64,000 nt of DNA. It comes from Chloroflexota bacterium (GTDB lineage Bacteria; Chloroflexota; Dehalococcoidia; Tepidiformales; Tepidiformaceae). The notes under the pieces were generated by a model. The model was not told where the DNA came from. It worked only from the letters and a program-made list of their open reading frames with translations, and did not search any database. The stretch covers positions 429,155-493,154 of the forward strand of contig JACPOQ010000028.1 of assembly GCA_016191435.1 (NCBI GenBank), read 5' to 3'. Below are positions 60,493 to 64,000 of this stretch, piece by piece (position 1 is the stretch's first letter; every line of letters starts with the position of its first letter). The position numbers and the translations under genes are program-made.

Positions 60493-61962
60493 ATGCCCGC
60501 AGACCTCACGTTCCGCAATATCCGCTTGCTCGATGGCAGCGGGGCGCCGGCCGTCCTCGCGGATGTCGCCGCTACGGGTGGGCGCGTCACCGCCGTCGGC
60601 GAGGCGCCGGCCGGCGCCCGCGAGGTCGATGGCAGCGGCATGGTGCTGGCGCCCGGCTTCGTCGATACCCACTCCCACGACGATGGCGCCTTCATCCGCT
60701 ACCCGGGGATGGCCTTCAAGCTTGCCCAGGGCGTGACCACCGAGATCAGCGGCAACTGCGGCTTCAGCGCCATCCCCAACGTCCCCGGCCGCGAGGTGAT
60801 GCCGGGCGACATCGTCGGCGGCGACTCCACCTGGACCGACCTCGACGGCTACTTCGCCGAAGTGATGGCGCACGGCCCGGCGATCAACAACGCTATGTTG
60901 GTGGGCCACAACCGCGTGCGCGGCGTTGTCATGGGCCTCGAGCGGCGGCTCGCCGCCCCGGCCGAGCTCGCGGAGATGCGCGCCCACGTCGCGAAGGCGA
61001 TGGAGCAAGGCGCCGTGGGGTTCTCTACCGGGCTCATTTACGAGCCCGGCCGTTACAGCGATACGGACGAGGTCGTCGCGCTCGCGAAGGAGGTCACACC
61101 GTTCCAGGGTCTCTACGCGACCCACATGCGCAACGAAGGCGACCGCCTGCTCGAGGCGGTCGAGGAGACGCTCCACATCGCCCGCGAGGCGGGCATCGGC
61201 ACGCACATCTCCCACCACAAGTCGGCGGGCAAGCGGAACTGGGGGCGCATCGGCGAATCGCTGGCGAGGGTCGATCGCGCGAACGCCGAGGGTCAGAGCG
61301 TCACCCTCGACATCTACCCCTATACGGCAGGCAGCGGGCCGATGAACCAGTACTTCAATATCGCCGCCATCGACCCCGAGCTCGCCGCGGTCGTTCGCAT
61401 CGCCATGTGCCCCGACCATCCGGAATTCGAGGGGCGCATGATCCCGGAAATCGCGGACAGTCTCGGCGTCTCTCAGGAAGAGGCCGTCCGCATGGCGATC
61501 ACGGGACCAAGGGGGAAGGAAACAATCTGCATCCAGTTCGTCATCGATGAGGCAGATGTCGAAACCAACCTCCGGCACCCGCTGGTCATGATCGGCTCGG
61601 ATGGCATCCCGACGCTCCGCGGCAAGCCGCACCCCCGGCTGTTCGGGACGATGCCGCGGGTCCTTTCGCACTATGTGCGGGAACGCGGCGTCCTATCGCT
61701 CGAAGAAGCTGTGCGCCGGATGACGAGCCTGCCCTGCGAACGTTTCGGCCTCACCAATCGGGGCCTCATCCGTGAAGGCTACTGGGCCGACCTCGTCCTC
61801 TTCGACCCGGCCACGATCCGCGACACCGCCACGTACGACGACCCGAAACAGGAGCCCGAAGGCATCGCCATGGTCGTGGTGAACGGTGTGGTGGCATACG
61901 AGGGCGGGCGTCACACAGGCGCCGGCTGCGGCCGCATGCTGCGTTACCACCGCGACGCGTAG
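60493..61962 (+). CDS. D-aminoacylase/N-acyl-D-amino-acid deacylase-like amidohydrolase
   Basis: This protein has 489 residues from the ATG at 60493; AAGGAGG and a TAGGCT hexamer (60459-60464) precede it. The metal-dependent hydrolase motifs are the metal-binding DTHSHDD, GNCGFS, YATHMRNEGD, HISHHKSAG and MIGSDGIPT, then the C-terminal YWADLVLFDP. This matches the D-aminoacylase/dihydroorotase-like branch, which uses one or two Zn. It cleaves N-acyl-D-amino acids or related amides. No transport or racemase genes are near. Confidence 0.87.
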   Translation: MPADLTFRNIRLLDGSGAPAVLADVAATGGRVTAVGEAPAGAREVDGSGMVLAPGFVDTHSHDDGAFIRYPGMAFKLAQGVTTEISGNCGFSAIPNVPGREVMPGDIVGGDSTWTDLDGYFAEVMAHGPAINNAMLVGHNRVRGVVMGLERRLAAPAELAEMRAHVAKAMEQGAVGFSTGLIYEPGRYSDTDEVVALAKEVTPFQGLYATHMRNEGDRLLEAVEETLHIAREAGIGTHISHHKSAGKRNWGRIGESLARVDRANAEGQSVTLDIYPYTAGSGPMNQYFNIAAIDPELAAVVRIAMCPDHPEFEGRMIPEIADSLGVSQEEAVRMAITGPRGKETICIQFVIDEADVETNLRHPLVMIGSDGIPTLRGKPHPRLFGTMPRVLSHYVRERGVLSLEEAVRRMTSLPCERFGLTNRGLIREGYWADLVLFDPATIRDTATYDDPKQEPEGIAMVVVNGVVAYEGGRHTGAGCGRMLRYHRDA

Positions 61963-61967
61963 AGCCG

Positions 61968-62606
61968 CTAGAGCGACGCCCCGCATTCGCCGCAGAACTT
62001 CGCACCCGGGGTCGTCTTCTTGCCGCATTCACCGCAGAAGGCTGCGACGGCGACCGCTGCCGGCTGGCCGCAGGCGGGGCAAAACCTCTTTCCCAGTGTC
62101 GCCGTGCCGCAGGCGCTGCACTTCGCGGCCACTTCCTTGCCCTTCTCGCTCATGCGCACGTTCTCTTCAAGAAACTCGTCGTTCGTGACCTGGGTCTCGA
62201 CAAAGCGGGCCCGGGCGCTGGTCTCGACTTCCTCGGCCACGGGCGCGCAGTCCTTGCACATGTTCGCGCCGCCATTCCAGCACGATTGCTCGCAGAGCCA
62301 GTTGCCGCAGCGTCGGCACTGCTTGAACAGCGGCTTGATCTCCTTGACAGCGTCGCGGAGTGCGCCGTCATGCTGCTTGCCGCCGACGGCGCGTTGCACC
62401 TCGAACGCGGAATCAGCGCCACGCCCCAGGGAGCTGCCCACGAAGTTCGATGCGCCGCGGAGCAGCCCGCCGGCGACCCCGAGCTTGTTCGCCTTGTGGG
62501 TGCTCATGAAGCCGTTATTGCACCGCTCGCAGAAGAACTTGAACTGGAACCCCACGTCGGTAGAGAGATCCTGGTAGTTACCAGTGAACTCGATCGCGTC
62601 CGCCAT
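61968..62606 (-). CDS. Multi-zinc-ribbon protein
   Basis: This protein has 212 residues. The first Cys pair is FFCERCNNG (residues about 25-32), then CRRCGNWLCEQSCWNGGANMC..C, then KCSACGTATLGKRFCPACG, and at the C-terminus FCGECGKKTTPGAKFCGECG. That makes four separable CxxC-rich zinc ribbons in a short protein with a helical middle. Zinc-ribbon arrays like DZANK bind proteins or nucleic acids; no enzyme domain is seen. It converges with the amidohydrolase gene, with 5 bases between stops. Confidence 0.75.
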   Translation of the reverse strand: MADAIEFTGNYQDLSTDVGFQFKFFCERCNNGFMSTHKANKLGVAGGLLRGASNFVGSSLGRGADSAFEVQRAVGGKQHDGALRDAVKEIKPLFKQCRRCGNWLCEQSCWNGGANMCKDCAPVAEEVETSARARFVETQVTNDEFLEENVRMSEKGKEVAAKCSACGTATLGKRFCPACGQPAAVAVAAFCGECGKKTTPGAKFCGECGASL

Positions 62607-62992
62607 TTCCGAAAGCCCCCAATCCGAAATAGTCGTGCACGATGATATCCGCCCGGCCGTGGCCGTCCACCAACGGTCGGTGGAGGGCGAAGCCCCGGAT
62701 TAGGATAGGCGCCATTTCTGGTGCTCGCACCCTGACCCAGCGTGAATCGCGGCCGGCGCCGCCGCCGACACGCCGGCCGTAACGCAATCCGAGCGTCCCC
62801 TCCGGGACGTAATCAGGACAGGCTGGCCGCTTCGCATGGGATGCGCGGCAGGGGACGAGGGGACCTGACGCGGCCCACGGCGGCCGGCCTCTCTCGCCCG
62901 CGAGTATGCGAAATTCGTAAAGGTCGTGCCGCCACGGCATCCGCCAATCGACGCGCGCCGTCCAAATGGCTACTGTGGGAGGGGGTTGCGCG
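62607..62992. other. Gene-poor stretch before the membrane protein gene
   Basis: I find no convincing gene here. On the minus strand a frame from 62940 to 62578 (120 codons) begins MPWRHDLYEF and overlaps the zinc-ribbon gene start, but its third-position GC is lower than in real genes nearby. No tRNA or clear terminator is visible. The region contains the promoter of the zinc-ribbon gene. Confidence 0.3.
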
Positions 62993-63427
62993 ATGCCTGA
63001 CCGAATCGAACGCGAAATCGAAGAGATCCTGGCGAAGCTCGATGAGGAGCCGCCGAAGGGCTCCGAGCGCAAGCCGATCTCGATCATCGCGCACAAGGAC
63101 AAGCGCAGGGCGCCCGGCCTCCCGAAGCGAGCTCCAGGCCCCCCGCTTTCGCAACGAATTACTCCGACCACGCTGCTATTCGCCGGCGCCGCCACAGTTA
63201 TCGGCGGGCTCGTGCTCTCGAACTTCTGGAGCCCCTTGATCTGGGCATCGTTCGCGGGCGTCGTGCTCTTTCTTGGCGCTTTTGTTTGGTCGTTTACGCG
63301 CACATCGCGGCCAGGCGGGGGCGCTGCGGCCCCGCGCGGGCATTACTGGCGCGATCGGTACATCGAATACGAGCCGTCCGGGCCCTCAACCTGGGACAGG
63401 CTGCGCCGCCGTTTCCGCAGGCGCTGA
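62993..63427 (+). CDS. Small membrane protein
   Basis: This protein has 144 residues from the ATG at 62993 (GGGAGGGGG ribosome site). An acidic N-terminal helix (ERIEREIEEILAKLDEE type) and a basic linker (KDKRRAPGLPKRAPG) lead to two TM helices (ITPTTLLFAGAATVIGGLVL and WASFAGVVLFLGAFVWSF) with a short hairpin between. The C-terminus is basic, Arg-rich. It may tether something to the membrane. No family is recognised. It lies upstream of the peptidase gene, with 43 bases between. Confidence 0.65.
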   Translation: MPDRIEREIEEILAKLDEEPPKGSERKPISIIAHKDKRRAPGLPKRAPGPPLSQRITPTTLLFAGAATVIGGLVLSNFWSPLIWASFAGVVLFLGAFVWSFTRTSRPGGGAAAPRGHYWRDRYIEYEPSGPSTWDRLRRRFRRR

Positions 63428-63470
63428 GGCATTTCCGCCGGCTTAACAGCGCGCCCCCGACGATGGCCGA

Positions 63471-64000
63471 ATGATCCTTCGTCTCTTTGTCCCCGCGTTG
63501 CTCGTGGCTACCTTGCTCGCGAGCTGCGGAGACCGCTCAAGTCCACCGTCCACCCCGCCCACGACGACCCAACTGCCAGTGCAGCCACCGGCCGCTGCCA
63601 CAACCCTCGCCCCCGCCGGGAAGGCCACCGGCCCGGCCGAGTTTGGCGGGCAGCGGACACTCGACCAGATCGAGCAGCTCGCCGGAGCGATTGGCCCACG
63701 CGTCGCCGGCTCCCAGGCCGAAACCAGGGCGGCCGACTACATCGCCAGCCAATTTCGCGCCGATGGCTACGACGTCCAGATCGAGCCATTCTCGTACAGC
63801 GGCGACCTCTTCCGCGCCGCCAGCGTCACCAGCGGCGGGTCGACGGTCGATGCGAACGCGATGAGCGGGAGCACGGGCGGCACGGTGACCGCGCCCGCCA
63901 CGTTCGTTGGCCTGGCCGATGAGGCCGGCATCGGTGGCCGCTCGCTCGCCGGCAAGGTCGCCGTGTCCGACCGCGGCACGCTGACATTCCAGCAGAAGTA
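63471..64000 (+). CDS. M28-type zinc peptidase lipoprotein, 3' end beyond the window
   Basis: This is the N-terminal 176 residues of a larger protein; the frame runs off the window end. Residues 1-19 form a signal peptide with lipobox LLAS then C19. A Thr/Pro-rich linker (about 22-50) leads to QRTLDQIEQLAGAIGPRVAGSQAETRAADYIASQF, a typical aminopeptidase Y/M28 start, and a protease-associated (PA) domain (FVGLADEAGIGGRSLAGKVAVSDRGTL). The catalytic metal motifs would lie further on and are not seen. It is an extracytoplasmic aminopeptidase in all likelihood. Confidence 0.8.
   Translation, partial: MILRLFVPALLVATLLASCGDRSSPPSTPPTTTQLPVQPPAAATTLAPAGKATGPAEFGGQRTLDQIEQLAGAIGPRVAGSQAETRAADYIASQFRADGYDVQIEPFSYSGDLFRAASVTSGGSTVDANAMSGSTGGTVTAPATFVGLADEAGIGGRSLAGKVAVSDRGTLTFQQK

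Noticed and set aside
62578..62940. Possible 120-codon minus-strand gene starting MPWRHDLYEF
   Set aside because: Third-position GC looks lower than neighbours and it overlaps the zinc-ribbon gene's start. Not excluded, but not supported.

Overview
The window is a chromosomal segment of a very GC-rich bacterium. It has about 61 recognisable genes, counting partial and broken ones, one tRNA, and no rRNA, CRISPR array, transposase or phage module. GTG starts, at least five leaderless promoters of the form TANNNT-N6-ATG/GTG, an F420-type luciferase-like oxidoreductase and a large set of acyl-CoA genes (CoA transferases, acyl-CoA dehydrogenases, an APH-type phosphotransferase) fit a Chloroflexota lineage (Dehalococcoidia/Tepidiformia-like) or an actinobacterium. 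I favour Chloroflexota, but this is inference from gene content and no rRNA is present to confirm it.

Region 1 (about 0-12 kb) is a surface-polysaccharide locus. A secreted glycosidase-like protein is followed by a tightly overlapping operon: Gfo/Idh sugar dehydrogenase, DegT aminotransferase, NAD-sugar epimerase, second DegT aminotransferase, polysaccharide deacetylase and a family-2 glycosyltransferase that carries a frameshift. Two family-4 glycosyltransferases run the other way, and an exported GH5 glycosidase closes the block. The enzymes suggest synthesis of 3-amino and 4-amino (or related) nucleotide sugars and their assembly into a glycan.

Region 2 (12-30 kb) is mixed housekeeping: HpcH/HpaI aldolase, a secreted CHAP-like/SH3 protein, a stand-alone SF2 helicase, methyltransferases, a tRNA with anticodon CAT, and a DNA-repair operon with two SbcD/Mre11-like nucleases and one SbcC/Rad50-like ATPase. 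It continues with a two-component system, a secreted helical protein, an HtrA-type lipoprotein protease and a PAP2 membrane enzyme. The two-component operon and the protease share an 11-bp tandem direct repeat upstream.

Region 3 (30-43 kb) holds a secreted PI-PLC-X-like phosphodiesterase, a TPR plus animal-type haem peroxidase fusion and the decayed remains of a hybrid sensor kinase. A second lipid/glycan group follows (acyl-CoA synthetase, LpxL-like acyltransferase, Gfo/Idh, frameshifted GNAT, GT2), then a ThuA-like protein, an alpha/beta hydrolase and a second truncated sensor remnant.

Region 4 (43-64 kb) is dominated by acyl-CoA/CoA metabolism: two acyl-CoA dehydrogenases, SDR, enoyl-CoA hydratase-like protein, a tandem two-domain CoA transferase, succinyl-CoA ligase beta subunit, LLM oxidoreductase and APH-like kinase. 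Interleaved are a frameshifted GGDEF-EAL gene, hemB and a compact three-gene operon of ECF-like sigma factor, Ogt DNA methyltransferase and Ada-type zinc-binding protein, which is the best candidate here for an unusual regulatory system. The window ends inside an M28-type peptidase lipoprotein gene. Three genes (at about 6.8, 39.4 and 46.0 kb) carry single-base insertions; whether these are real or assembly errors cannot be decided from this sequence alone.
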